A DNA stretch of 64,000 bases from Roseiarcus sp963767245 (lineage in GTDB: Bacteria > Pseudomonadota > Alphaproteobacteria > Rhizobiales > Beijerinckiaceae): assembly GCA_963767245.1 (NCBI GenBank), contig CAVYDG010000018.1, forward strand, positions 1 to 64,000, written 5' to 3'. This document shows, piece after piece, positions 46,744 to 56,011 of this stretch. A program made the translations under genes and the position numbers. The notes under the pieces are model-generated. The model was not told where the DNA came from. It saw only the letters and a program-made list of their open reading frames with translations, and did no database searches. Each line of letters starts with the position of its first letter. Position 1 is the first letter of the stretch.

Positions 46744-47127
46744 ATGATCGAGATCAACATTCCCGAAGTGGTCGCCGAAGTGGAGACGGAGTTCGCGCGC
46801 TACGAGCGTGCGCTCGTCTCGAACGACATCGCCGAACTCGACGCGCTGTTCTGGAAAAGCCCGCACACCTTGCGCTACGGCGTCACCGAGAACCTCTACG
46901 GCTACGACGAGATTGCCGCCTTTCGCGGCCGACGCCCGCCGGCTAATCTTGCTCGCGACCTGATCAGGACGGTGATCACCACTTACGGGCGGGACTTCGC
47001 CACCGCCAACGCCGAATTCAAGCGCGCGAGCGCGACGTCGACTGGGCGGCAGAGCCAGGTCTGGGTCAGGACCGAGGCTGGCTGGCGGGTCGTGGCCGCT
47101 CATGTGAGCCTACTCAAGGAGCCTTGA
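46744..47127 (+). CDS. AtzH/HpxZ-like NTF2-fold protein
   Basis: A 127-residue protein (counting the ATG at 46744) with the start EVVAEVETEFARYERALVSN and the core ELDALFWKSPHTLRYGVTEN, YGYDEIAAFRGRRP. It closes with QSQVWVRTEAGWRVVAAHVS. This is the pattern of the DUF3225/AtzH family, known from oxalurate (HpxZ) and s-triazine degradation clusters. It may assist an amidohydrolase. No partner amidase lies next to it here. Confidence 0.8.
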   Translation: MIEINIPEVVAEVETEFARYERALVSNDIAELDALFWKSPHTLRYGVTENLYGYDEIAAFRGRRPPANLARDLIRTVITTYGRDFATANAEFKRASATSTGRQSQVWVRTEAGWRVVAAHVSLLKEP

Positions 47128-47222
47128 GCCGGGACAACTCGTCGTTCCGGCGCTGAACTGCTTTACGCGCAAGTTGCCGCTGGTTAACGATTCTTAAATA
47201 GCGAATCGGGGGCGGGACGATC

Positions 47223-48641
47223 ATGGGCGCAGTTCTGGCGCGCTGCCCGTTTTACCTGCTTATGCTTTACTGGCTCGCGGGTTGCGCATTCATTGGCCCG
47301 ACCGTGGTTCAAAACGGCCGCAATACATATAACGAGGCCGTTGCAACCTCGGGACGGCAGCAGACCTTGATCAACATCGTGCGGGTTCACCGCAACGAAA
47401 CCCCGGTGTTCCTCGAGGTTCCCGAGATCGACGCCTCGTCTCTGCTGCAGGTGGGAGCCACCGGCGCTGTCACGAACCTCGGCTCCCATGCGGGGACAGT
47501 GGGCAGCACTTTGGAGGGGGTGGCCGGCGCTTCGGGCCTCTCCGCCCAGTATCAGGAAGCCCCGACCATCCGCTACCAGCCCGTCCAGGGGCAGGCCCTG
47601 TTCACGCAAATATCGGCCCCCATCACGGTCGACACCTTGTCGGCGCTTTTCGGGTCCGATTGGGGTTTGGGGCCCATGTTCGCTTATGCGTTCGATCAGT
47701 GGGTGCCGGGCTACACCGATAACGCCGCCGCTCTCAACATGATGATTTGGCTCAATTCCTGCGGTGCAATAGGGCTCGCTGCGACGCGCTCGGATTTCTC
47801 CGGCGAAAGGGAGGCGCTGCAGCGTGTGTCCGCGAACGGCGCGTCGATAAATATCCAGACGCAACCGGCGGCGATTGGCGCAAATGATTCGCTCGATCTC
47901 TACCTCGAATCAAAGCGAAGCGGCTGTTCGCCGGAAAATGTGACCAGGGTTTGGGGCTGGCTGTGGAAACTCTACGCCGGCACGCAGCCTGGCGCGGATG
48001 GATCTCTATGGAACCCTGGCCGGGGCGTTCCGCTTCGCATCGAACTCAGGACGACGCCAATAAAGAACATCCGGGCCCAAGGCATTGACCTTACGAGGAG
48101 CAGCATCGGGCCGATCTTGCGCACCCATTCGGCGCTCGGAATCCTGAAGTCCCTGGACGCTGAACCGAGACTGGTCGATTACGTAACACCTGAAGAGTAT
48201 GAAGCGATAACCGAGGCGCCCTTCAACAGCCGGGCGTATTTTCGAAGATGCAACTCCGATTTCGCATACCTGTTGCCGCTGAACCTGGCTAAGGCGAAGA
48301 CTCTTTCCGACGCGGTCATACGAGACATCGCGCCGCCGGCCCAGCGGCTCTACGATACCCGAGAAGCGGGAAACTGCAGTTATATGGCGGACACTCGTAG
48401 GCTTGATCCGACGCTTGAGAGACAATTAAATCATCTTCGGCGTCTGATTTTGATAGTCAGATCGGACTCTCCCCCTCCATCCGACGTCTATGTGTCGTGG
48501 AAGGATGACGATTGGTACTACATTGATGGAAGCGACACGATTTCTCAGAAGAATTTCATGCTCATCTCTCAGTTCATGAGCGTCCAGTCGACTGTCAGCG
48601 CGGTGCCGTCGTTGACCGCTGTGTCCGTCGGACCGCATTGA
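47223..48641 (+). CDS. Large lipoprotein of unknown function, 472 aa
   Basis: The N-terminus is a lipoprotein signal (FYLLMLYWLAGC, lipobox LAGC at Cys21). The mature part begins with NGRNTYNEAVATSGRQQTLI and NIVRVHRNETPVFLEVPEID. The rest contains no motif that can be named. The protein should be anchored in the outer or inner membrane facing the periplasm. It stands alone between unrelated genes and has a slightly lower GC content than its neighbours, which may point to transfer. Confidence 0.7.
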   Translation: MGAVLARCPFYLLMLYWLAGCAFIGPTVVQNGRNTYNEAVATSGRQQTLINIVRVHRNETPVFLEVPEIDASSLLQVGATGAVTNLGSHAGTVGSTLEGVAGASGLSAQYQEAPTIRYQPVQGQALFTQISAPITVDTLSALFGSDWGLGPMFAYAFDQWVPGYTDNAAALNMMIWLNSCGAIGLAATRSDFSGEREALQRVSANGASINIQTQPAAIGANDSLDLYLESKRSGCSPENVTRVWGWLWKLYAGTQPGADGSLWNPGRGVPLRIELRTTPIKNIRAQGIDLTRSSIGPILRTHSALGILKSLDAEPRLVDYVTPEEYEAITEAPFNSRAYFRRCNSDFAYLLPLNLAKAKTLSDAVIRDIAPPAQRLYDTREAGNCSYMADTRRLDPTLERQLNHLRRLILIVRSDSPPPSDVYVSWKDDDWYYIDGSDTISQKNFMLISQFMSVQSTVSAVPSLTAVSVGPH

Positions 48642-48716
48642 GATTAAACGCGCAGGGCGGGACGCCCGATCAATCTCCGGCTCGGATGTCATTCGAACCG
48701 GCCGCCGGCCTGCCTC

Positions 48717-49073
48717 TTAGCGACGATCCGCTCTCAGGTGCTCGAAGATTTCGCGGCCCTCGCGGTCGAGGATTCTGACGCCGATCGCGCGCCGCGGCCA
48801 TTCTGCATCGGCAGTGGCGCGGATCGCGTCGGCGGCGTCGGCGGCCTGGATTTCGGTTTCGGCGACAAGAGATGGGCCGCAATCGTCCGCGGCGGCAAAG
48901 AATTGAAGCCGGAACCGCTGCGGCCTCGCCGAAAGAATGCGATCCATCTCTTCCAACGGATCAACCGCGGAGAACGGACCGGGCGCTCGGTTGCGCCGGG
49001 CCTCCGCCGCGCGAGGCCCGCCGAGGGGCGCCAACGGCCGGCGAAGAGGAGATTGTCTTCCACGATTGAACAT
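48717..49073 (-). CDS. Hypothetical protein, 118 aa
   Basis: The conserved-looking part is the C-terminal half: FRLQFFAAADDCGPSLVAET, then AADAADAIRATADAEWPRRA and VRILDREGREIFEHL. This beta-alpha-beta pattern recalls DUF6894-like small proteins, but the match is from memory and weak. The arginine-rich N-terminal third may be a linker or a wrong start; ATG 49073 has no good ribosome-binding site. Confidence 0.5.
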   Translation of the reverse strand: MFNRGRQSPLRRPLAPLGGPRAAEARRNRAPGPFSAVDPLEEMDRILSARPQRFRLQFFAAADDCGPSLVAETEIQAADAADAIRATADAEWPRRAIGVRILDREGREIFEHLRADRR

Positions 49074-49276
49074 AACATTGCTCGCGACGCCGCTGTCGAC
49101 GGTTACAACGCAGCGCCGGCTCTCCCAATTGCGCCACAACCCAATTCGGCCGGGCTTGGGCAATGTCGACCGATTCTGTATAAAAATGCAATCAGCTCAA
49201 GAGTCAAGCTCCACAACCGCCGAGTTCAAAACTGAATTAATCGCTTCTTGCCGCTCCCGTTCACCGGGTTTGGCGT

Positions 49277-49837
49277 CTAGCCGAGGCTCTGCTCCGGCCG
49301 GCGCCGCGCCCGACCGTGGGCGGCGACGCCAAGCCCCGCAAACCCCATTCCGAGCATCGCCCAGGTGGACAACTCGGGCACGGCGGCCACGCCGAGGGTT
49401 CCGCTTTCTTCGATCGGGTAATTGTACGAATCAGCCGATTCCCAGAGCGAGTAGCCGCCGGGCGAATTTCCCCACAGGTTCCAGTAGCCGCCCGGATTCT
49501 GCATAGTCGCGAACAGGAGCCCGTCGATGTCGAAGGACAAGCCTGAGGTATGATACAGGTTGTTGTAGATGAACGAACCGTCGGGGCTGTAGGCTGGGCC
49601 GGGAAAGTTCGGATTGGGACTGACCGAGCTAATAGTCTGATCGGCGAGGCCGGAGATGAAGCCTGAAACCGCCGTCACTTCGTCGGCGGCGTCGACCGTG
49701 ATTTCGCCCACGGCGGTCAGCTCCAAGTCAAAGAACTCGAAGCTGAACCTGTAGACTGTCGCATTCGCGGCTGAGGCGGAAAGAAGTATCGCTGTCGTCA
49801 GGGAGGCAATCATGGTTGTCAGAGTCTTATGCATCAT
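49277..49837 (-). CDS. PEP-CTERM sorting domain protein
   Basis: About 186 residues. The signal peptide is TTMIASLTTAILLSASAANA. A beta-rich body resembles many PEP-CTERM proteins (YRFSFEFFDLELTAVGEITV). The tail AVPELSTWAMLGMGFAGLGV is followed by RARRR. It is exported and its tail is processed by an exosortase. The tail has Leu instead of the second Pro (VPELS). AGGAGA lies before ATG 49837. Confidence 0.82.
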   Translation of the reverse strand: MMHKTLTTMIASLTTAILLSASAANATVYRFSFEFFDLELTAVGEITVDAADEVTAVSGFISGLADQTISSVSPNPNFPGPAYSPDGSFIYNNLYHTSGLSFDIDGLLFATMQNPGGYWNLWGNSPGGYSLWESADSYNYPIEESGTLGVAAVPELSTWAMLGMGFAGLGVAAHGRARRRPEQSLG

Positions 49838-50127
49838 GCGTCTCCTGTCCCGATCGCCCGTCATATTCCAGCATTGCTTGACGCCGAGACTGCGTAAACC
49901 TGCCATTGTTTGGCTCGATTTTTATTAAATACGCGCTGCTTCTGAGCGATGCAAGTTACAGTTGTAGATTTAGTTAGATTCGATTGAACGGCAATTGCGC
50001 CAAAATGTAATCAAATGGCTATCGCAATTCACGACTCGCGAAGGGTGGGGCGCGGCCGGCCCGCATTGACGCGCCGGCCAAATTCAAGGCGGATGGACTG
50101 AACTTCGCCTCGCCTCGGAGAGCTTGA

Positions 50128-51072
50128 ATGAGCAAGATCGCGCTCGTCGGACTTGGACTGGTCGGCCGCGCCTGGGCGATCAGCTTCGCGCGCGCCGGCC
50201 ATGACGTGGCTCTCTTCGACGAGAAGGCGGAGGCGGCGGACGACGCGCTCCGGTTCGCCGACGAGGTTCTGCCAGAGCTTGCCGTCAGCGGGCTCATTCG
50301 CGATCCGCCGACGGCCATTCGGGCGCGGATCGTCCCGGCCGCGACGCTCGAGGAGGCGCTCGAAGGAGCGAGCCACGTCCAGGAGAGCACGCCCGAGGAC
50401 GTGAGCGTCAAACGGCATGTGTTCGCCAGGCTCGACGCGCTTGCGCCAGGCGACGCTGTCCTCGCGAGCTCCACCTCGGCGATCCTGCCGTCGCGCTTCA
50501 CCGAGGCGCTCAAGGGCCGGGCGCGCTCACTCGTCGTCCACCCGATCAATCCGCCCTATCTCATTCCGGCGGTCGAGATTGTGCCCGCGCCGTGGACGGA
50601 CGCCGCTGTCGTCGAACGGACGGCAGCGTTGATGCGCTCGGCCGGCCACGCGCCGATCGTGATGAAGCGCGAGATCGACGGCTTCGTCATGAACCGCATG
50701 CAAGGGGCGCTGCTCGAGGAGGCGTTCCGGCTCGTCGCCGAGGGCTACGCGAGCATCGAGGACGTCGACATCGGCATTCGCGACGGGCTGGCTTTGAGAT
50801 GGTCGTTCATGGGCCCGTTCGAAACCATCGACCTCAATGCGCCGGGCGGGGTGCGCGACTACGCCAACCGCTATCAACGGATATACGAGGAGATTTTCGC
50901 CTCGACGCGATGGCGGGCCGACTGGTCTGGACCGGTGATGGACGCAATCGAGGCCGACCGGCGCAAACGTCTGCCGGCGGATCGGCTGGCGTCGCGCCAG
51001 GTCTGGCGAGACCGGCGGCTGATGGCGCTTGCCGCGCACAAAGCGCGCGCGGCCAAGGACATCGGCGGGTGA
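50128..51072 (+). CDS. 3-hydroxyacyl-CoA dehydrogenase family protein (lambda-crystallin-like)
   Basis: A 314-residue NAD-dependent dehydrogenase. The Rossmann motif is IALVGLGLVGRAWAISFARA. Catalytic and binding segments are QESTPEDVSVK, VHPINPPYLIPAVEIVPAP and DGFVMNRMQGALLEEAFRL. The C-terminal stretch WSFMGPFETIDLNAPGGVRD is typical of the lambda-crystallin/L-gulonate 3-dehydrogenase branch rather than of true fatty-acid enzymes. The gene is followed by an SDR gene after 75 bases. Confidence 0.88.
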   Translation: MSKIALVGLGLVGRAWAISFARAGHDVALFDEKAEAADDALRFADEVLPELAVSGLIRDPPTAIRARIVPAATLEEALEGASHVQESTPEDVSVKRHVFARLDALAPGDAVLASSTSAILPSRFTEALKGRARSLVVHPINPPYLIPAVEIVPAPWTDAAVVERTAALMRSAGHAPIVMKREIDGFVMNRMQGALLEEAFRLVAEGYASIEDVDIGIRDGLALRWSFMGPFETIDLNAPGGVRDYANRYQRIYEEIFASTRWRADWSGPVMDAIEADRRKRLPADRLASRQVWRDRRLMALAAHKARAAKDIGG

Positions 51073-51147
51073 GCGCCAGGCGTCGATTGCCGAAGCGCTC
51101 TCGACGTGTTGTAAGCATCTCGATCCTTTAAGACGGGAGGAGCTCAC

Positions 51148-51996
51148 GTGACCACTCACCCTGCGCTGGCCCCGAACCGGGTCGCGGTCGTCACCGGAGC
51201 GGCGAGCGGCATCGGTCTCGCGGCTTGCGCCAAATTCGTGGCGCTCGGCATGAACGTGTGCATGGCCGACGCCAATGGGGAAGCGCTCGAGGTTGCCGCC
51301 GCCAAGCTGCGGGAGACGGCCCACCGGCCCGACGCGGTCAGGACCTTCGCCGTCGACGTGAGCAATCCCGATAGCGTGCGGCGCCTGAAGGAATCGGTCT
51401 TCGAGGCCTTCGGCGAGGTCGCGCTCCTGATGAACAACGCCGGAACCGGGGGTGGGGGCGGACTGTTCGGCGATCCGGTTCGCTGGCGGCGCATCATCGA
51501 CGTCAATCTCTTGGGCGTGGTCAACGGGGTGCAGACTTTCGCGCCCGACATGATCCGGCAGGACACGCCCGCGGCGATCGTCAACACCGGCTCCAAACAG
51601 GGCATTACCTGCCCGCCCGGAGACACCGCCTATAATGTCTCGAAGGCGGGCGTGAAGGTGGTGACGGAGGCGCTGGCGCATGAATTGCGCAACATCGACG
51701 GCTGCCGGGTGAGCGCGCATCTTCTCATCCCGGGCTTCACTTTCACTGGAATGACCGCGGGCCCCCACGTCGCCAAGCCGGACGCCGCCTGGACGGCGGA
51801 GCAGGTGGTCGATTTCATGCTCGCCGCGATGGCCGCCGGCGACTTTTACATCCTGTGCCCCGACAACGACGTACCGCGGGAACTGGACGAGCGGCGGATC
51901 ATGTGGGCAGCGGGCGACCTTGTCGAGAATCGGCCCCCGCTCTCCCGCTGGCATCGCGACTACAAGGACGCTTTCGCCAAGTTCGCGAAGGCTTGA
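51148..51996 (+). CDS. SDR family oxidoreductase
   Basis: A 282-residue short-chain dehydrogenase with VVTGAASGIGLAACAKFVAL, LMNNAGTGG, the catalytic Ser in NTGSKQGITC and Tyr/Lys in YNVSKAG. The C-terminal end is longer than usual (ELDERRIMWAAGDLVENRPP). GTG 51148 has GGGAGGAG upstream. It probably forms one unit with the preceding dehydrogenase. Confidence 0.9.
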   Translation: MTTHPALAPNRVAVVTGAASGIGLAACAKFVALGMNVCMADANGEALEVAAAKLRETAHRPDAVRTFAVDVSNPDSVRRLKESVFEAFGEVALLMNNAGTGGGGGLFGDPVRWRRIIDVNLLGVVNGVQTFAPDMIRQDTPAAIVNTGSKQGITCPPGDTAYNVSKAGVKVVTEALAHELRNIDGCRVSAHLLIPGFTFTGMTAGPHVAKPDAAWTAEQVVDFMLAAMAAGDFYILCPDNDVPRELDERRIMWAAGDLVENRPPLSRWHRDYKDAFAKFAKA

Positions 51997-52064
51997 GGGC
52001 TCGTCTCCGGCCGCTGGACGGCCGGCGGCAGGCCCAGGAACATTCGCCGGGAGAGGAATGTCGC

Positions 52065-53522
52065 ATGTTCTCTTGCACGGGCGATCAGCCGGAAGCGACA
52101 GGTTCTGATGGTTGCTCTTGCTGCCGGGGGGAACTCCAGTCCCTGACGCGTCGCATCAGCGCCGACCTTTCGCGGCGCGGATTTGTCGCTGGAATAGGCT
52201 CTTCGCTCGCAGCGCTCGGCCTTCCCCGAATGGCGCGCGCGCAAGGCGCGTCGCCTCTAACGCCGCCAATCGTTTTCACGAATTTTCTCCTGTTCGACGG
52301 AAAATCCAACGCTTTGCGGGGAGGACTCGCTCTCATCGTCGAAGGCGGGCGGATCAAGGCAGTCGCGACCGGGAACCCGACGGGTCCGGAAGGGTCGAGA
52401 ACGATCAATTGCGGCGGTCGGGTCGTGATGCCAGGGCTGATCGACGCGCACTGGCACTGCATTTTCGCCGCGCTGCCGATCTCGACCCTGTTCGCGGCGG
52501 ACGTCGGCTATATCTTCTTGGCCGCCAGCGCCGAGGCGGAGCGCACTTTGATGCGCGGATTCACGACGGTTCGAGACCTCGGCGGCCCCTCATTTGCGCT
52601 CAAGCAGGCGATCGACGAAGGACTCGTGCCCGGACCCCGTATCTATCCGTGCGGCGCCATGATCACCACCACCGGCGGACATGGGGATTTGCGTCCCCTC
52701 TCCGATCTGCCGCGGAGTCCGGGGGGTCCGGTGAGCTTCATGGAGCGGACCGGCGGCGCCAATATCGCCGACAGCGCCGACGAAGTGCGCCTGCGGGTGC
52801 GCGAGCAGCTCCTGGAGGGCGCGTCCCAGATAAAACTTGTCGGAGGCGGAGGCGTGTCGTCGCCGCGCACCACGCTGGACATGCTGACGTTCAGCGAGCC
52901 CGAGCTGCGCGCCGGCGTGGAGGCGGCCGCCGACCGGAATACTTACGTCGCCGCGCACGCCTACCCGCCGGAGGCGATCCAGCGAGCGATCGCCGCCGGT
53001 GTCCAGTGCATCGAGCACGGGCATCTGATGGACGAGGCGACGGCGAGCCTGATGGCGGAAAAGGGCGTCTGGCTGAGCATCCAGCCGTTCGTCGGCGAGG
53101 AAGACACTGTTCCTCTCAGCGGCCAAAGCCGGATCAATCTGAGCCAGGTCATTGCCGGCACGAACACCGCCTACCCGCTGGCGAAAGCCCATAAACTCAA
53201 GACCGCCTTCGGCTCGGATCTGTTGTTTTCCGCACAGAAGGCCACCCGTCAGGGGATCATGCTGACCCACCTCACACGCTGGTACGAAAGCGCCGAAATC
53301 CTGAAGATGGCCACCGCGACCAACGCCGAACTGCTCGCGTTGTCGGGGCCGCGCAATCCCTATCCAGGCAAGCTTGGCGTCCTCGAACAAGGCGCGTTCG
53401 CGGACCTCATCTTGGTCGACGGCGATCCAATTGCCAACATTTCGCTGGTCGAAGACCCGGCGAAGAACTTCCTGATCATCATGAAAGGTGGGAGAATCTA
53501 CAAGGATACCTTTCGTTCGTAA
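52065..53522 (+). CDS. Tat-exported metal-dependent amidohydrolase
   Basis: A 485-residue amidohydrolase of the imidazolonepropionase/prolidase-like group. The N-terminus holds a twin-arginine signal (DLSRRGFVAGIGSSLAALGL), so it should be exported folded to the periplasm. Metal ligands are in MPGLIDAHWHCIF (HxH), the Lys in QIKLVGGGG, His in VAAHAYPPEA and IEHGHLMD, and the last ligand in FGSDLLF. A cysteine-rich segment (DGCSCCRGE) before the Tat motif is unusual. It may cleave peptides or drugs; the substrate is unknown. Confidence 0.86.
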   Translation: MFSCTGDQPEATGSDGCSCCRGELQSLTRRISADLSRRGFVAGIGSSLAALGLPRMARAQGASPLTPPIVFTNFLLFDGKSNALRGGLALIVEGGRIKAVATGNPTGPEGSRTINCGGRVVMPGLIDAHWHCIFAALPISTLFAADVGYIFLAASAEAERTLMRGFTTVRDLGGPSFALKQAIDEGLVPGPRIYPCGAMITTTGGHGDLRPLSDLPRSPGGPVSFMERTGGANIADSADEVRLRVREQLLEGASQIKLVGGGGVSSPRTTLDMLTFSEPELRAGVEAAADRNTYVAAHAYPPEAIQRAIAAGVQCIEHGHLMDEATASLMAEKGVWLSIQPFVGEEDTVPLSGQSRINLSQVIAGTNTAYPLAKAHKLKTAFGSDLLFSAQKATRQGIMLTHLTRWYESAEILKMATATNAELLALSGPRNPYPGKLGVLEQGAFADLILVDGDPIANISLVEDPAKNFLIIMKGGRIYKDTFRS

Positions 53523-53607
53523 CGCAGCGGGATGTAGCGGCTGATGTCCTGGCCGCTGGACGGAAATTCGCAGGCATGTCACGAAAGCGCGTCCGAGGGA
53601 GGCGGGA

Positions 53608-54402
53608 TTGCCGGAAATGAGTTCGCTCGCCATCTCGCTCGTTGTCACCGGGGTAATCGTCCTGGGCGGCCTCCTCGGCCTCGTGCTTCAGCGTGTCCTC
53701 CCGGAGCGCTACACGATGGACAAGGCCCGCGACATGATCGGCGGCGTCGTCGGGCAGCTCACGCTCCTGCTGGTGCTGGTCAACGGCCTCCTCATCTGGA
53801 CGGCCTATGGCGTCTACAGCACCCAGCAGACGGAACTGCAGACGCTTGTGGCGCGTGCGCTCGAGTTCGATCTCGAAATGCGTCAGTTCGGTCCCGCGGC
53901 GGATGAGGCGCGCAGCATCTTGAGGACCGATCTCGTATGGGCGCACGAGCAGTTTTGGGGCGACGACACCTCGCGCGCCGCGGCCTATGAGGCCTCCTAC
54001 AAGGCCATGGGCAGCTTGAACAAGTTTCTCGATGGCCTCGAGCCCAAGACGCCCGCGCAGACAAGCCTGCTCGCCGCTGCGCGCGCGAACTACGCATTCA
54101 TCGGCGAGCAGCGGCTCCTCATGTCGCTGCAGGCGGCGACCCCGATCCCCTGGCCCTTGATTTACGCCGTGACGTTCTGGGCGTCGCTCCTGTTCGCCAG
54201 CATGGGACTTTTGTCGAAATTGAGCCCGATGTCGGTTGCGATGCTCGTCCTGGGCAGCGCGGCGATCGGGCTTGCAATCTTTCTGATCTTAGAGTTCAGC
54301 CAGCCTTACACCAGCTCGATCCGCGTCTCGCCGGCGCCACTCGAACAGGCGATCCTTCAGCTCGACCAGCCGAGCGCGGCCGAGGGCGGCGCTTCGAAGT
54401 GA
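53608..54402 (+). CDS. DUF4239-type membrane protein
   Basis: A 264-residue membrane protein. Two hydrophobic helices come first (SLVVTGVIVLGGLLGLVLQR and VGQLTLLLVLVNGLLIWTAY). A long helical extramembrane part follows, then two more helices near the C-terminus. This matches the bestrophin-like DUF4239 family. TTG 53608 has GAGGGAGG at a good distance; ATG 53617 is the alternative. Confidence 0.72.
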   Translation: MPEMSSLAISLVVTGVIVLGGLLGLVLQRVLPERYTMDKARDMIGGVVGQLTLLLVLVNGLLIWTAYGVYSTQQTELQTLVARALEFDLEMRQFGPAADEARSILRTDLVWAHEQFWGDDTSRAAAYEASYKAMGSLNKFLDGLEPKTPAQTSLLAAARANYAFIGEQRLLMSLQAATPIPWPLIYAVTFWASLLFASMGLLSKLSPMSVAMLVLGSAAIGLAIFLILEFSQPYTSSIRVSPAPLEQAILQLDQPSAAEGGASK

Positions 54403-54420
54403 AACAAGGAGACAGGTCTC

Positions 54421-54732
54421 ATGGCGCAGTACAAGATCCTCAGCGACGCCGAGATACGTTCGGCGCTGACCGAGTTGCCGGACTGGTCGCTGAAGGCGCC
54501 CAACATCGAGGCGAAGTTCACGCTCAAGACCTTCCGCGACGCGATCGCCTTCATCGTCGAAATCGCGATCGAGGCCGAGGTGATGAACCATCACCCGGAA
54601 TTCCACAATTCCTACAACATCCTCTCCTTCTCGTTCTGCACCCATGACGCCGGGATGAAGATCACGGATCTCGACATCGAGACGGCGAAGCGGATCAGCG
54701 CGCTCGCCAAGCGCTTCCAGGCGATGCCGTGA
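54421..54732 (+). CDS. phhB: Pterin-4a-carbinolamine dehydratase
   Basis: A 103-residue enzyme that dehydrates the 4a-hydroxy pterin made by aromatic amino acid hydroxylases. It has LPDWSLKAPNIEAKFTLKTF at the start, then EVMNHHPEFHNSYNILSFSF and CTHDAGMKITDLDIETAKRI, with the catalytic His pair and the THDAG motif. AAGGAGACAGG lies before ATG 54421. No phenylalanine hydroxylase is next to it. Confidence 0.9.
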   Translation: MAQYKILSDAEIRSALTELPDWSLKAPNIEAKFTLKTFRDAIAFIVEIAIEAEVMNHHPEFHNSYNILSFSFCTHDAGMKITDLDIETAKRISALAKRFQAMP

Positions 54733-54757
54733 CATCGAGCAGGCGCGAGACGCTGCG

Positions 54758-55534
54758 GTGACGCAGGGCGTTGCGCCGGGCGAGTTCGCTGGCAAGGTTG
54801 CGATCGTCACCGGCGGCGGCGCGGGGCTGGGCTACGCCATCGCGCGCGCCTTCGCCCGCAACGGGGCGCGGGTCGTCATCGCTGGCCGGACCCAGGGGAC
54901 GCTCGCGCGCACGGCCGCGGCGATCGAGAAGGAATGCGGCGCGGAGGTCGTTCCGGTCGCGGCCGACGTCGCCGAGAGTGTTGATTGCGAGCGGATGGTC
55001 GCGACTGCGGTCGACCGGTTCGGCGCGCTCGACATCCTCGTCAACAACGCCGCCTATTTCGCCGCTTCTCCGCTGATCGACGTGGTGGCGGCGGAAGCGG
55101 CGCGCTTCTTCGCCGTCAACGCGGTCGGGCCGCTGAACGGCGCGCGGGCGATGGCCAAATGGGCGATCGACCACCAGCGGGGCGGCGCGGTCGTCAACGT
55201 CAGCAGCATCGCCGCCGGCCGGCCCGTCTCCGGCCTTGCCCTTTATGCGGCATCGAAGGCGGCGCTCGAGAGCCTGACCCGATCGATGGCGGTCGAGTGG
55301 GCGGGGAAGGGGATCCGGGTCAACGCGGTCGCGCCGGGTCACGTCAAGACGGAAGGGGTTCTGGAGGACTTCCGCGCCGGCCGGCTCGACGAAGCGGCGA
55401 TGCTTCGGCATGTCGCCGACGGCCGCATCGCCGACGGTAACGACATTGCCGACGCGGTCATGTTCCTGTGCAGCGACCGGGCGCGCCACATCCTCGGCCA
55501 CGTACTGACTGTCGACGGAGGGGAGGGGTTTTAG
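54758..55534 (+). CDS. SDR family oxidoreductase
   Basis: A 258-residue short-chain dehydrogenase with AIVTGGGAGLGYAIARAFAR, LVNNAAYFA, NVSSIAAGRPVSGLALYAAS (Ser and the catalytic Tyr, then Lys), and the end HVLTVDGGEGF. The start is a GTG at 54758, 25 bases after the dehydratase stop, so it may be co-transcribed with it. Substrate unknown. Confidence 0.9.
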   Translation: MTQGVAPGEFAGKVAIVTGGGAGLGYAIARAFARNGARVVIAGRTQGTLARTAAAIEKECGAEVVPVAADVAESVDCERMVATAVDRFGALDILVNNAAYFAASPLIDVVAAEAARFFAVNAVGPLNGARAMAKWAIDHQRGGAVVNVSSIAAGRPVSGLALYAASKAALESLTRSMAVEWAGKGIRVNAVAPGHVKTEGVLEDFRAGRLDEAAMLRHVADGRIADGNDIADAVMFLCSDRARHILGHVLTVDGGEGF

Positions 55535-55540
55535 GCCGGC

Positions 55541-55747
55541 CTAACCGTCCCTCAGATCGCGAAGGTTGCGCTCATCCTCGCTCAGAAACGGCGCCTCACG
55601 TGCGCTCCAGGCCTCGATGGAACACACCAAAATCGTGGCCCCAACCGCGGCGCCGACGGACAGGAGCTGTTGAAACAGGACGCCTTCAATCGCCCCGAAC
55701 GTGCAAAGCACGGTGATCAGTAGCGAGATTGGAAGGATCGGAGACAT
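55541..55747 (-). CDS. Small two-helix membrane protein, 68 aa
   Basis: Two hydrophobic stretches (ILPISLLITVLCTFGAIEGV and LLSVGAAVGATILVCSIEAW) and an acidic, charged tail (FLSEDERNLRDLRDG). GAAGGGC lies before ATG 55747. It is convergent with the SDR gene. No family is recognised. Confidence 0.55.
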   Translation of the reverse strand: MSPILPISLLITVLCTFGAIEGVLFQQLLSVGAAVGATILVCSIEAWSAREAPFLSEDERNLRDLRDG

Positions 55748-55957
55748 TGCGGGCCCTTCGGATCAAGACGACCCGCTCTTTGGCTTCTTGCCAACCGGAA
55801 ACGCCGATGAGTTAAGTTCCGTTCCTCAAGCTATTGCGCGACAGGCAGAAAATTTTCGTCTTGAAGGGAGCAACCCGCTTGGCTGAGCGCAGCAGACAGC
55901 GAGCGTGAAATGAGCCATCATATCTGGCGAGGGAATGTCCCCGGAGGAAGTGGCATA

Positions 55958-56011
55958 ATGACGAAGATTCGCGGGGCCTTGGCGTTCGGCGCAATCGAGC
56001 GGCATCCATGA
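55958..56011 (+). CDS. Possible 17-aa leader peptide before ppk2
   Basis: A very short frame begins with ATG 55958 after a strong GGAGG site and reads MTKIRGALAFGAIERHP. Its stop overlaps the ppk2 start as ATGA. The arrangement fits translational coupling, in which ribosomes ending here restart on the kinase gene, which itself has a poor ribosome-binding site at 56008. The function as a leader is inference. Confidence 0.35.
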   Translation: MTKIRGALAFGAIERHP

